Source of the DNA: CABRXV01 sp900754955
GTDB lineage: Bacteria > Actinomycetota > Coriobacteriia > Coriobacteriales > Eggerthellaceae
DNA: 23,612 nt
Direction: 5' to 3'
Assembly: GCA_902475005.1 (NCBI GenBank)
Contig: CABRXV010000030.1
Coordinates: 1-23,612, forward strand
Position 1 is the stretch's first letter; the number at the start of each line of letters is the position of its first letter. A model generated the notes under the pieces. That model ran no database searches, was not told the DNA's origin, and worked only from the letters and a program-made list of their open reading frames with translations. Below, piece after piece: positions 7,190-15,799 of this stretch. Position numbers and translations under genes: made by a program.

Positions 7190-7560
7190 CTCTTGTGGCT
7201 CACGCACATGTTTGATCGCGCTTGCGTTCGCGTCTACGCTCGCTTGTACACACTGGCGTCCTTGCTCGTATGTTCGTCCGCACGCGCCGGTTCCCTTGCG
7301 CCCGCGTGCGTTTGCGTTTGCGTCTGTGTTCGCGATTACGTCCGTGCTTGCACGCATCCGCGCTTTTGTTTGCGTCCGTGATTCCTCCGATCATTCTCGG
7401 TTGCACGTTCGTCTGGTCGCTGTGGTCGTTCTCGGCTGCTTTCGGTTGCGGGAGCTTTTGGCGAATCGCTTTCAATTGGTTCGCGTTTCGTTTGGTCGCG
7501 TTCGTTTGTTCCTGTCGTTTTCGTGTTTGGTTTGACTCGCTCGGCGGTCAAGAGAAAAGA
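7190..7560. other. T-rich, A-poor non-coding tract
   Basis: The + strand is strongly enriched in T, G and C and has few A residues, with loosely repeated TTTGCG, TTCGCG and TGCGTT words. Open frames exist, for example 7222-7563, but encode Arg/Cys/Phe-rich sequence with no ribosome site or recognisable domain, and I do not call them genes. The tract separates parS from the YhgE operon promoter. Confidence 0.5.
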
Positions 7561-7573
7561 TAATCCACAGATG

Positions 7574-7582
7574 TGGTATAAA
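7574..7582 (+). promoter_or_regulatory. Extended -10 promoter before the YhgE pair
   Basis: TGGTATAAA is a TGn extended -10 element, 62 bases before the start of the first YhgE gene. No clear -35 is seen, which extended -10 promoters tolerate. A small dyad CCACA-GA-TGTGG (7565-7576) overlaps its upstream edge and could be an operator. Confidence 0.5.
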
Positions 7583-7644
7583 GCTCGTACATTACCGGGT
7601 TGCTACGTGAAAAGACTGGCGAGAAGGCAGGGAGGGGAGTGTTG

Positions 7645-10488
7645 ATGGGCAACATACTGCGCATTCTCAAGCGCGATCTCCTCCGTCTTGCGAAGACGCC
7701 GTCGGCGCTCGTGATCGTGCTTGCTCTGCTGGTGCTGCCGTCGATGTACGCGTGGTACAACGTGGCGGGGTTCTGGGACCCGTACGGCAACACGGGCAAT
7801 CTACGCGTGTGCGTGGTGAACGAGGACGCGGGCGGCACGCTCGATCTCAGCGCGGCAAGCGACGCCGCCGCAGTCAGCACAGCCAATGGCAGCAACTCGC
7901 CCGATTCCGCCGCGCCCACCTCCGATTCCGCCGCCCCCAGCACGCCCGCCGCCCTCGGCTCCACCAGCACCCCCGCCGCCTCCACCCCCGCCAACTCCCT
8001 CAACGTCGGCGACCAGATCATCGCCGAAATCCAGAACAACCACGAGCTCGACTGGCAGGTGGTCGACCGCGAAACGGCAATGCGCGAGGTGGAGTCGGGC
8101 GAAAGCTACGCCGCCTTCGTAATCCCCGAGCAGTTCACCGCCGATCTGCTCACGCTCACGACGGGGAATTTCCAGCAACCTTCAATCGAATACTACGTGA
8201 ACGAGAAGGCGGGCCCCGTCGCGCCGAAGATCACCGACGCCGGCGTCACAACGCTCGACGAAACGGTGAACTCGCTGTTCGTCTCCACCGTGGCCAGGGC
8301 GATCGCCACCGAGCTGTCCGATCGCGCGGACGCGCTTCAGCAGGCGGTCGGCGACTCGCGTTCGGAGGCGTCGGCACGCTTGGCCGAGGCGGTAGCCGCC
8401 TTGAACGATGCGGAATCGTCCCTCGCGGGGCTCTCCGGCGATGTGTCGACGCTCTCAAGCAAAGTCGAAGAAGCGCGGCAAACGCTCGACCAAGCAAGCG
8501 GCACCATGGGTGAAGCGGCAGAATCGCTCGCAAGCCTTTCGGGGGCCGCTGCCAACGTGCAAAGCGAGCTCGCCTCATTCTCGGCAACGGCGCTGCCCCT
8601 CGCCGGGGCGGGCATCGCCTCGGTCTCTTCAATTGTCGACGAAGCGCATGAAGCCGCGGGCGTCGTGCAGGAGGCCGCAGGCACGGCCCAGGGCAGCATC
8701 GCAGCAGCCGCCACGCAGGCGCGCGAAGCGGCGAGCCAGAACAGCGCCGCACTCGAGCAGCTCGAGCAGCTCGCGGCGTCGCTTCCCGCGGGCCCAGCGG
8801 CTGATACAGCCGCTTCGCTCATCGCAGCGCTCACGGAGGCGAACACGCAGGCGCAAGCCGCCGCCGATGCGCTCGACGAGACAAGCAACCAGCTCGCGCA
8901 GGCGAACGAGCAGGCCCAGGCAAACTCCGAAGCACTCGCCACCGCGGCAGACGAGGCAACAGCGGGCATGCAGCAGGCGTCCGACGCGCTGTTCGGCGAT
9001 GCGCTCTCCGCGCTCGGCAGCTCCCTCGCCAACCTCAGCTCGGCATCGTCGCAGCTCAGCGCCGCAGCAGGACGCCAGGATGCGCTGATCGGCCAGGCGT
9101 CGGGCGTGCTCGACCAGCTGTCGAGCACGTTGGACACCGCTCAAGAAGCGCTCGGCCAGTCGGGCGAGCTCGCCGCAGCGTTCGGCAACGATCTCGTAAC
9201 CGTGCAGACCGACTTCGCGGCGCTCGGCGGCTCGGATGCGATCTCCGGCGCGTTCGAAAGCGTCGACGCCGACAAGGTGGCGGAATTCGCAGGCGCGCCC
9301 ACGGAGCTTGTCACCGAGCGCCTATACGCAACAACATCGTACGGTGCCGCGATGGCGCCGCTGTTCATGAACCTCACGTTCTGGATCGGCGCGTTCATGC
9401 TCATGGTCATCCTCAAACTCGAGGTTGACGACGAGGGCATTCCGAACCTGACGCTTGCGCAGCGCTACCTCGGTCGCTTCGCCCTGTTTGCTCTGTTCGC
9501 GGTGCTCCAAGCGATCATCTGCTGCATCGGCATCGCGGCGCTCGGCGTGCAACCCGCGAGCTTCCCCGCGCTCGTGTTCGCGGCGTGCGTGACGTCGCTC
9601 GCGTACCTCAGCGTCATCTACGCGCTCTCGGTGACGCTCCAGCACGTGGGCATGGGGCTGTGCGTGGCGCTCGTGTTCGTGCAAATCCCCGGCGCCACGG
9701 GGCTCTATCCCATCGAAATGACGCCGTCGTTCTTCCAGTTCGTCTACCCGCTCTTCCCCTTCACCTACGGAATCGGCGCGATGCGCGAGGCGATCTGCGG
9801 CTTCTACGGCACGCACTATGCGCAGTACCTCGGAGTGCTCGCGCTTTTCCTCGTGGCGTTTCTCGTGCTGGGCGTGCTTCTGCGCCCGCTCATGGCGAAC
9901 GTGAACCGGATGGTGTCGCGCGAAATCAAAGCGTGCGGCCTCTACAACGGCGAAGACGCGGAAATCCCGGCGCGCCGCTTCCGCTTCTCGCAGATCGTGC
10001 GCGTGCTCGCCGACCGCGAGGATTACCGCGCGCGCATCGAGGCACGCCGCGACCGCTTCATGCGGTGGTACCCCCGCATCGTCGTGGGCTGCGCCGCTGT
10101 GGGCATCGCCGTACCCGTTGCGCTTGCGGCGGTATTCGCGCTGACGCCGACGGAGAAGGTGGTGCTGCTCACGGGCTGGCTCGCCCTGCTCGTGCTGTTG
10201 TTCGTGGGGCTTACGGTGGTGGAAAGCCTGCGCGACAGCCTCGACCGGCAGCTGCGGCTCGGCGCGCTGAGCGTCGACGAGCTGCAGGGGCTCTACGCCT
10301 ACCGCAACCGCATGGGCCACGGCGAACGCGCCGAGGATCTCGTGCATACAGAAGCAGAAGGTGAAAACAGCGACGAAGAAAGCGAAGCCAGCGCAGCGGG
10401 CATTGCCCAGCCCTCCGCCGCCAAGGCGAGCGCCAGCTCAGAAAGCAAATCGGAAGGCGACGGCGCAGAAGGCGGTGAGCGCGCATGA
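7645..10488 (+). CDS. YhgE/Pip family membrane protein, long form
   Basis: 947 residues from ATG 7645, supported by GGGAGGGGAG just upstream; an in-frame ATG at 7600 is less likely. The YhgE/Pip family (named from a Lactococcus phage infection protein) are integral membrane proteins with an ABC-2-like C-terminal domain; their exact function is unknown. One helix lies at about 19-40 (VLALLVLPSMYAWYNVAGFWDPYG). Then comes the extracytoplasmic NEDAGG...LNVGDQI segment, a long Ala/Ser-rich coiled-coil region (about 220-550), and a multi-helix domain from residue 566 (YGAAMAPLFMNLTFWIGAFM). Two more helices and an acidic Glu/Ser/Ala tail extend past the usual end. A Ser/Ala/Pro-rich insertion of about 45 residues (64-118) interrupts the segment between EDAGG and LNVGDQ and is absent from the neighbour. 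The stop overlaps the next start by 4 bases. Confidence 0.9.
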   Translation: MGNILRILKRDLLRLAKTPSALVIVLALLVLPSMYAWYNVAGFWDPYGNTGNLRVCVVNEDAGGTLDLSAASDAAAVSTANGSNSPDSAAPTSDSAAPSTPAALGSTSTPAASTPANSLNVGDQIIAEIQNNHELDWQVVDRETAMREVESGESYAAFVIPEQFTADLLTLTTGNFQQPSIEYYVNEKAGPVAPKITDAGVTTLDETVNSLFVSTVARAIATELSDRADALQQAVGDSRSEASARLAEAVAALNDAESSLAGLSGDVSTLSSKVEEARQTLDQASGTMGEAAESLASLSGAAANVQSELASFSATALPLAGAGIASVSSIVDEAHEAAGVVQEAAGTAQGSIAAAATQAREAASQNSAALEQLEQLAASLPAGPAADTAASLIAALTEANTQAQAAADALDETSNQLAQANEQAQANSEALATAADEATAGMQQASDALFGDALSALGSSLANLSSASSQLSAAAGRQDALIGQASGVLDQLSSTLDTAQEALGQSGELAAAFGNDLVTVQTDFAALGGSDAISGAFESVDADKVAEFAGAPTELVTERLYATTSYGAAMAPLFMNLTFWIGAFMLMVILKLEVDDEGIPNLTLAQRYLGRFALFALFAVLQAIICCIGIAALGVQPASFPALVFAACVTSLAYLSVIYALSVTLQHVGMGLCVALVFVQIPGATGLYPIEMTPSFFQFVYPLFPFTYGIGAMREAICGFYGTHYAQYLGVLALFLVAFLVLGVLLRPLMANVNRMVSREIKACGLYNGEDAEIPARRFRFSQIVRVLADREDYRARIEARRDRFMRWYPRIVVGCAAVGIAVPVALAAVFALTPTEKVVLLTGWLALLVLLFVGLTVVESLRDSLDRQLRLGALSVDELQGLYAYRNRMGHGERAEDLVHTEAEGENSDEESEASAAGIAQPSAAKASASSESKSEGDGAEGGERA

Positions 10489-12680
10489 GAAACATCGTGA
10501 GCCTGTTCGCGCACGACGTGCGCCGCCTGTTCACCAACGTGATGAGCGTCATCATCACCGTGGGGCTCGTGGTCATCCCCTCGATCTTCGCGTGGTACAA
10601 CATCATCGCCTGCTGGGACGTGTTCGACAACACTGGCAACCTCACCGTGGCGGTGGTGAACTCCGATGCGGGCTACGAAAGCGACCTCGTACCGCTGCGC
10701 GTGAACGTCGGCGACCAGGTGGTTTCCGCGCTGCGCGCGAACGACCAGATCAACTGGACCTTCACCGACGAGGCCGACGCGATCGACGGCGTGGAAGCGG
10801 GAAGGTACTACGCCGCGGTGGTGATCCCCGCGAGCTTCAGCCGCGACATGCTGTCGTTCTACTCCGACGACATGCAGCACGCTGACATCGTGTACTACTC
10901 GAACGAGAAGAAAAACGCCGTGGCGCCGCGCATCATCGGTCAGGGAGCCGATACGGTGTCGTACCAGATCAACGAGGTGTTTGCGGAAACGGTCTCGGAG
11001 GTGGCGTTGTCGCTTGCCTCCTCGCTTAACAATTTCGCCGACTCCGAGAACATCGACGCGAGCGCAGCGGCGCTCGCCGAGCGCCTGCGCGACGTGGCCG
11101 ACGGCGCCGACCAGGCCGCCGCGGTGCTCGAGCTGTACGGGTCGCTCTTCTCCTCGGCGGGCGAGCTTGCGAACAGCTCGGCGGCGCTCATCGAGGCGGC
11201 GCGCGGTGAGGTTTCCAACCTCCAGCCGACGCTCGACGCCGGCACGGCGGGCATCGGGCAGACGGCGGGCGAATTACAGCAGGCCGCTTCCGAGATAACA
11301 ACGGCGCTCGATGCGGTGAAGAGCAGCATGGACAGTGTGTCTGATGCGGCGAACGGCATGCTCGATGATGCGGGCGCCGCCGCAGGCGCTTCGTCGGAGC
11401 AGATGCGCACGCAGGCCGAGGCGATCGCGGGGCAGGTCGGCGCGTTCAACGACCTGGCGAATCAGCTCGACGCGCTCGCTGCTTCGGACGACCTTCCCGC
11501 CGATGCCCGCCCCGCGGCGCAGGCGGCGGCCGAGCGCATGCGACAGACCGCGCACCTGCTGGATGATCTGCGCGGGAAGCTGAATACGGCGGCCGATAAC
11601 CTCGATGCTGGTGTGGCGCAAAGCCAGCAGCAGCGCGATGAGATCGCGTCGCTCGCCGAGCAGGCGAAGCAAAGTGCCGACGAGATCAAAACGTCGTTCG
11701 AACAGGATCTTCTGCCGAGCATAGCGGATCTGGCGGGGCAGGCGGGCGCGCTTGCCGACAACGTGGCGTCGGGGCTTAACGCACTTGACGGAGCGGCGGA
11801 GACGGTTGCGGGATCGACGGGCTCGGCAACCGATCTGCTCGCATCCGCCGAGGCGACGGCAGCGGATGTCGCGGGCAAGCTGCGCACGTCGGGCGATGAG
11901 CTGCGACAGCTGGCCGACGACGTGACCGCTGCGCTTGCCAGCGGCGACTCCGACGAGCTCAAACGGCTGATCGGGGGAGACGTGCAGGCGTTTGCACACG
12001 CTCTTGCCGCGCCGGTGGGCATCGAGCGGGTGGCGGTGTACCCCGTGGAGGATTTCGGGTCGGCCATGGCGCCGCTCTACGCGACGCTTGCGCTGTTCAT
12101 CGGGTCGCTGCTCATCATGGTTGCGGTGCGTCCTGTTCCCTCGCAACGCGCGCTCGATGATCTGCCGCGCCCGCCGCGTTCCGTCGAGCTGTATCTGGGC
12201 CGCTTCGGCGTGGTAGCGGCGCTCTCGCTGGCGCAGTCGACGCTCATGGCGCTCGGCAACATGTTCTTCCTCGGCGTTCAAGTGGCCGAACCGCTGCTCT
12301 ACCTGCTGTGTTTCTGGGTGGCGGGGCTCGTGTTCGTGTTCGTCATCTACACGCTTGTATCCACGTTCGCAAACCTCGGGAAGGCCATCGCTGTGCTTCT
12401 GCTCATCGTGCAGGTCACCGGATGCGGCGGTTCGTATCCGCTCTCGCTGCTCCCCGGGTTCGTGCAGGCGCTCAGCCCGTGGCTGCCCGCAACGCATGCG
12501 CTTGAGGCGATGCGCGCGGCCATGATGGGCGTCTACCAGGGCGACTTCTGGATCCATCTGGGCATTCTGGCGGCATTCGCCATTCCTGCGGCGGTGCTGG
12601 GCATCGTGCTGCGCAAACCCATTTCGCGTCTCATGGCCTGGTACATAAAGAAGGTGGAGGCGTCGAAGCTCGTGGGGTAG
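10485..12680 (+). CDS. YhgE/Pip family membrane protein, short form
   Basis: 731 residues. The start overlaps the preceding stop as ATGA, so the two are translated from one message. It has the same plan as its neighbour: an N-terminal helix (IITVGLVVIPSIFAWYNIIA, about 20-40), NSDAGYESD then VNVGDQVV, an Ala-rich helical extracytoplasmic middle (about 170-510), and from residue 525 a C-terminal ABC-2-like membrane domain (SAMAPLYATLALFIGSLLIM, then YLGRFGVVAALSLAQS, YTLVSTFANLGKAIAVLLLI, and a last helix LGILAAFAIPAAVLGIVL). It lacks the low-complexity insertion and the extra C-terminal helices of the long form. The two may form a heteromeric complex; this is inference from overlap and paralogy. 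No adjacent TetR-type regulator, often seen with such genes, is present. Confidence 0.9.
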   Translation: MRNIVSLFAHDVRRLFTNVMSVIITVGLVVIPSIFAWYNIIACWDVFDNTGNLTVAVVNSDAGYESDLVPLRVNVGDQVVSALRANDQINWTFTDEADAIDGVEAGRYYAAVVIPASFSRDMLSFYSDDMQHADIVYYSNEKKNAVAPRIIGQGADTVSYQINEVFAETVSEVALSLASSLNNFADSENIDASAAALAERLRDVADGADQAAAVLELYGSLFSSAGELANSSAALIEAARGEVSNLQPTLDAGTAGIGQTAGELQQAASEITTALDAVKSSMDSVSDAANGMLDDAGAAAGASSEQMRTQAEAIAGQVGAFNDLANQLDALAASDDLPADARPAAQAAAERMRQTAHLLDDLRGKLNTAADNLDAGVAQSQQQRDEIASLAEQAKQSADEIKTSFEQDLLPSIADLAGQAGALADNVASGLNALDGAAETVAGSTGSATDLLASAEATAADVAGKLRTSGDELRQLADDVTAALASGDSDELKRLIGGDVQAFAHALAAPVGIERVAVYPVEDFGSAMAPLYATLALFIGSLLIMVAVRPVPSQRALDDLPRPPRSVELYLGRFGVVAALSLAQSTLMALGNMFFLGVQVAEPLLYLLCFWVAGLVFVFVIYTLVSTFANLGKAIAVLLLIVQVTGCGGSYPLSLLPGFVQALSPWLPATHALEAMRAAMMGVYQGDFWIHLGILAAFAIPAAVLGIVLRKPISRLMAWYIKKVEASKLVG

Positions 12681-12682
12681 GC

Positions 12683-12716
12683 GGCTGTGCGGCGCATTGC
12701 CGCAGCCCCGTTCCTT
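12683..12716 (+). terminator. Probable terminator after the YhgE pair
   Basis: A hairpin GGCTGTGCGGC / GCCGCAGCC with a 5-base loop begins 3 bases after the stop codon and is followed by the modestly T-rich CCGTTCCTTT. Confidence 0.45.
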
Positions 12717-12809
12717 TGCCGCAGCAGGGAGTGTCCCGCCGTCATCCCACCAACGCCACGCATTCGTAGAACCCTCGTGTTTTCCGCGGGCTCGTTCGCA
12801 GCGCACCTC

Positions 12810-12815
12810 TATAAT
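12810..12815 (+). promoter_or_regulatory. -10 box of the YtxH gene
   Basis: TATAAT is a perfect consensus -10, 53 bases before the start codon at 12868. No clear -35 lies at the right spacing. Confidence 0.55.
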
Positions 12816-12867
12816 GAAGCCAACGACAAACGCTGATCTGACAGATCGCTGTTCTGAGGAGGCACAT

Positions 12868-13386
12868 ATGGCCAACCGGTTCGGAGCATTCATCATCGGC
12901 GGTATCGCGGGTGCCGTCGCCGCGCTTCTGTTCGCCCCCCGTTCGGGCGCTGACACGCGCGCTATGGTCGCCGAAAAGGCGAACTCCGTTTTGGGCGATG
13001 CCCAGGATTGGGGCGTTCAGGCGTCGGCCAACGTGCAGAACGCGTATCAGCAGGCTGCTGCGCGCGGTGCCGAGGTGGTCGGCGATGTGACCGCTAAGGG
13101 CCAGGGCTTCGTCGACGAGATGGTCGCACGCGGTCAGGGCGTCGTCGGCGGTGTGCAGGAGGCTGCGGGCAACATGAAGCCCGTGTTTGCCGAGAAGAAC
13201 GACGAGCTGCGCGAGAAGATTGAAGCCGCCCGTCAGCGCATTGCCGCTCAGGTGGCGAAAAACGCCGAGGAGAGCGTCGCCGAAGCGGCCGACGCTGAGC
13301 CTGCGGCCGCGGTTGACGCCGAGGTGCACGAGGTGGCTGATGCCGCCCCTGTTGCCGAAGAGCCGGCAGCCGCCGATAAACAGTAA
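12868..13386 (+). CDS. YtxH domain protein
   Basis: 172 residues from ATG 12868, with GAGGAGG at 12856-12862. The N-terminus FGAFIIGGIAGAVAALLFAP followed by RSGADTR is the typical YtxH pattern: a short glycine-rich membrane helix and a basic turn. The rest is a helical, amphipathic segment (about 30-130; DELREKIEAARQRIAAQVAK) and an acidic Ala/Glu tail. YtxH proteins are often linked with general or envelope stress in Gram-positives, but the molecular role is unclear. The gene has its own promoter and terminator, so it is probably transcribed alone. Confidence 0.85.
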   Translation: MANRFGAFIIGGIAGAVAALLFAPRSGADTRAMVAEKANSVLGDAQDWGVQASANVQNAYQQAAARGAEVVGDVTAKGQGFVDEMVARGQGVVGGVQEAAGNMKPVFAEKNDELREKIEAARQRIAAQVAKNAEESVAEAADAEPAAAVDAEVHEVADAAPVAEEPAAADKQ

Positions 13387-13403
13387 TACGACGTGTTGAG
13401 GGG

Positions 13404-13430
13404 GAGGGGCGCTGCGAGCGCCCCTCTTCT
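13404..13430 (+). terminator. Terminator after the YtxH gene
   Basis: A 10-bp perfect stem GAGGGGCGCT / AGCGCCCCTC with loop GCG, followed by TTCTTGT. It lies 18 bases after the stop codon. Confidence 0.85.
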
Positions 13431-13564
13431 TGTCGGCAGGGGCGATGCGCGACGCATGCGCTTCCCGGATGCGCGAGCTTCACGCGTTCGCATTCCGCAT
13501 CGCGCTCCCCGTTCGCGGCAAAGAGCCTCCTCTTCGCCCAAGACCGTAGGAAAAGGAAAAAGTC

Positions 13565-14776
13565 ATGGCAAAGCGCCTGATCAACACCGATGACATCGAG
13601 CGGGCAAAAGTCTGGATGGAAAAACCCCGCAAGAACGACCCCGATGCCACCAAGAAGATGGGGCGCGTTCGCGCGTGCGTGTTCCACCCGAGCGACAAGC
13701 GCTGCGTGGGCTTCATCGTGAAGCGCCCCGACCTCGCGCTCATGTTCCACCGCAAGGACCTGTTCGTGGCGTACAACGGCTACGACGTGGTCGACGGCAA
13801 CATCGTCGTGCGCGACGATCCCACCGCTACCGACAAAGGCGCCTGCAAGGCGCTCGGCATCAACTGGGACGACTGCGTGCTGTGGGTGGGCCTGCCCGTG
13901 ATGTGCCAGGACGGCACGTCGTTCGGCATCGTGGGGTCGGTGCTCTTCGACGCCGAGACGGGCGTCATCGACTCGCTCATGGTGTCGCAGGGTGCCACGG
14001 CGAACACGCTACTCGGCGTGCGCCGCGTGCCGCTCAGTATGATGCGCGGGTTCCGCCGCGGCATGGGTGCGGCGCTCACGGGCGGTTCGGTCGACGACGA
14101 GGCCGAGCTCGGCGCCATCCTTGTGGACGACGCGGTACGCGACCTGCCCGTGGAGGGCGGCGTCGCCGAGAAGGCCGGCCAGGCGACGGCCATCGTGGGC
14201 GACAAGGCCCACAAGGCGATCGACAAGATGAAACCCAAGGCGAGCGAGGCGGCTGCGGCGGCGGGCGAGGCGGTCAACAAGGGCGCCTACGCCACGGGTC
14301 GTCAGCTCAAGCGCGCATCGGGCATGTTCTCGGCTTTCAAGGAAGAGTACGACAAGGCGCGCCACGGCGACGGGGCAGACGACCAGTCGGAGCAGCCGGA
14401 GCAGCTGGAACAGGGCCAGCGGAATCGATCCGCATCTGCCGAGCTTTCCGATGATGCATCCGCACCTGCCGCTCCCGCATCGCAGCCGGCTGACGAGGAC
14501 GTCGAGTACGTGTTCATCGACGAAGACGGCAACGAGGTCGTATTCGTCGACGAGGATGGCAACGTCATCACCGACCCCGACCTCATCGACGCAGAGTTCG
14601 AAGATGCGGAAGTCGGTGCGCAGGCCGCGTCTGCCGCGCAGGCTGCAGGCGGCGCAAGCGGCGCGAAAAAGACGCGCTCCGACGGCACGTCCCAGGCGGT
14701 CGGCGACCATCTGAAGAAAGCGGGCGGCATGTTCTCCGCCTTCAAAGAAGAATACGACAAAGCACGCAGAAGCTAA
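13565..14776 (+). CDS. PRC-barrel domain protein with repeated C-terminal motif
   Basis: 403 residues, starting at ATG 13565 after an AGGAAAAGGAAAAA stretch. The first 170 residues carry two PRC-barrel-like units: VRACVFHPSDKRCVGFIVKR...DLFVAYNGYDVVDGNIVV and, after a loop, FGIVGSVLFDAETGVIDSLMV with VRRVPLSMMRGF. PRC-barrels are small beta barrels found in photosynthetic reaction centres, RimM and many uncharacterised proteins. Then follow an Ala/Lys-rich helical linker, an acidic section with a near-tandem repeat (VFIDEDGNEV, VFVDEDGNVI), and two copies of GMFSAFKEEYDKAR, one at about 256-270 and one at the extreme C-terminus. The repeated motif suggests two equivalent docking or membrane-surface helices. 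The VTT gene follows within a few bases, so the two are probably co-transcribed. Confidence 0.85.
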   Translation: MAKRLINTDDIERAKVWMEKPRKNDPDATKKMGRVRACVFHPSDKRCVGFIVKRPDLALMFHRKDLFVAYNGYDVVDGNIVVRDDPTATDKGACKALGINWDDCVLWVGLPVMCQDGTSFGIVGSVLFDAETGVIDSLMVSQGATANTLLGVRRVPLSMMRGFRRGMGAALTGGSVDDEAELGAILVDDAVRDLPVEGGVAEKAGQATAIVGDKAHKAIDKMKPKASEAAAAAGEAVNKGAYATGRQLKRASGMFSAFKEEYDKARHGDGADDQSEQPEQLEQGQRNRSASAELSDDASAPAAPASQPADEDVEYVFIDEDGNEVVFVDEDGNVITDPDLIDAEFEDAEVGAQAASAAQAAGGASGAKKTRSDGTSQAVGDHLKKAGGMFSAFKEEYDKARRS

Positions 14777-14786
14777 GGAGATGTCA

Positions 14787-15698
14787 GTGTCGGAGCCCTC
14801 TGCCCACCCCCATCGTGAGGCCATCAAGGAGAAGACGCGCGAGGTTAAGGAAAAGACTCACGAAGAGAAATCGGTGCATGGGCATCCCATGCCCTTCGCG
14901 AACATCCTCAAGATCATCGGCTTGGTGGCATTCGTGGCGATCATGGCTCTGATCTGCTACCTCATCTGGCCATTCATTCACGACATCTTCGAGCCGGGCG
15001 GTCTTGAACGCGTCACCACCGACGTGCGCGAGGCGGGGCCCGCGGGCTTCCTCATTCTGCTGGCGATCCAGTTTCTGCAGGTGGTGGTGGCCTTCATCCC
15101 CGGCGAGGTGGTGCAGGTTGCCGCAGGCATGATCTACGGGCCGTGGATCGGCGCGCTCGTGGTGTTCATCGGCTGCGTGATCTCGAGCGCGTTCATCTTC
15201 CTGCTCGTGCATAAGCTCGGCGCGCCGTTCGTTCAGGCGATGGTGTCCGACAAGCACATGGCGAAGTTCCGCAAATTCGAGAACTCGGGCAAGCTCAACA
15301 TCATCGTGTTCGTGCTGTTTCTCATTCCCGGCCTGCCGAAGGACGTGTTCACGTACGTCGTGCCGCTCACGCACATGCCGCTGCGCACGTTCCTGCTGCT
15401 GGCGAACGTGGCGCGCATCCCCGGCATCGTGGTGTCCACGTACGCGGCGGCTGGCCTTGCCACGGGCGATTACCTGCAGAGCGCGATCATCTTCCTGATT
15501 GCCGGCGCCGTGGCGGTGGTGGGCGTGCTGGGGTACGATCGCATCATGAAGCTCGTGGAGAAGCGCACGGGTCGCGAGAACCTTGAACTGCGCGACTACG
15601 AGCAGGAGAACGCAGGACGCAAGCCCGAAGAGGCCGAGCAGGCCGCGGGCGCGTCTGCATCTGCTGGAGAAACGGCGGGCACGCAACAAGTTCGGTGA
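14787..15698 (+). CDS. VTT-domain membrane protein (TVP38/TMEM64/DedA-like)
   Basis: Integral membrane protein of about 303 residues. I prefer GTG 14787 because TAAGGAG (14774-14780) lies 6 bases before it; ATG 14781 touches the ribosome site directly and would add two residues. A charged cytoplasmic N-terminus (HREAIKEKTREVKEKTHEEK) precedes a helix (IIGLVAFVAIMALICYLIW), then the VTT core: FLQVVVAFIPGEVVQVAAGMIYGPWIGALVVF, the FRKFENSGKLNIIVF loop, and LIPGLPKDVFTYVVPLTHMP, the conserved signature. Two more helices and an acidic, Ala-rich tail follow. Some DedA-type members act as lipid scramblases or undecaprenyl-phosphate carriers; which applies here is unknown. The gene begins 4-10 bases after the PRC-barrel stop. 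Confidence 0.9.
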   Translation: MSEPSAHPHREAIKEKTREVKEKTHEEKSVHGHPMPFANILKIIGLVAFVAIMALICYLIWPFIHDIFEPGGLERVTTDVREAGPAGFLILLAIQFLQVVVAFIPGEVVQVAAGMIYGPWIGALVVFIGCVISSAFIFLLVHKLGAPFVQAMVSDKHMAKFRKFENSGKLNIIVFVLFLIPGLPKDVFTYVVPLTHMPLRTFLLLANVARIPGIVVSTYAAAGLATGDYLQSAIIFLIAGAVAVVGVLGYDRIMKLVEKRTGRENLELRDYEQENAGRKPEEAEQAAGASASAGETAGTQQVR

Positions 15699-15716
15699 AG
15701 GCCCCGTTCTTTTCGG

Positions 15717-15722
15717 TACAAT
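15717..15722 (+). promoter_or_regulatory. Possible -10 box of the aldolase gene
   Basis: TACAAT, in the context CGGTACAATG, lies 78 bases before the aldolase start. The same CGGTACAATG context occurs before the small peptide gene at 17319. The -35 is weak. Confidence 0.45.
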
Positions 15723-15799
15723 GGAATTTGTCATGAAAAACGCCCTCGTGAAGGTGTGGGGCGCTTTTCGACCGACCAAATCCCAAAGGAGGATTCACT

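Noticed and set aside
7100..7563. Small Arg/Cys/Phe-rich ORFs in the T-rich tract
   Set aside because: No ribosome binding site, no domain, and residue use dictated by the skewed base composition.
7559..7570. DnaA box (TAATCCACA) suggesting an origin near the YhgE operon
   Set aside because: One mismatch at a key position of the consensus, only one copy, and no dnaA, dnaN or AT-rich unwinding region. Not evidence for oriC.
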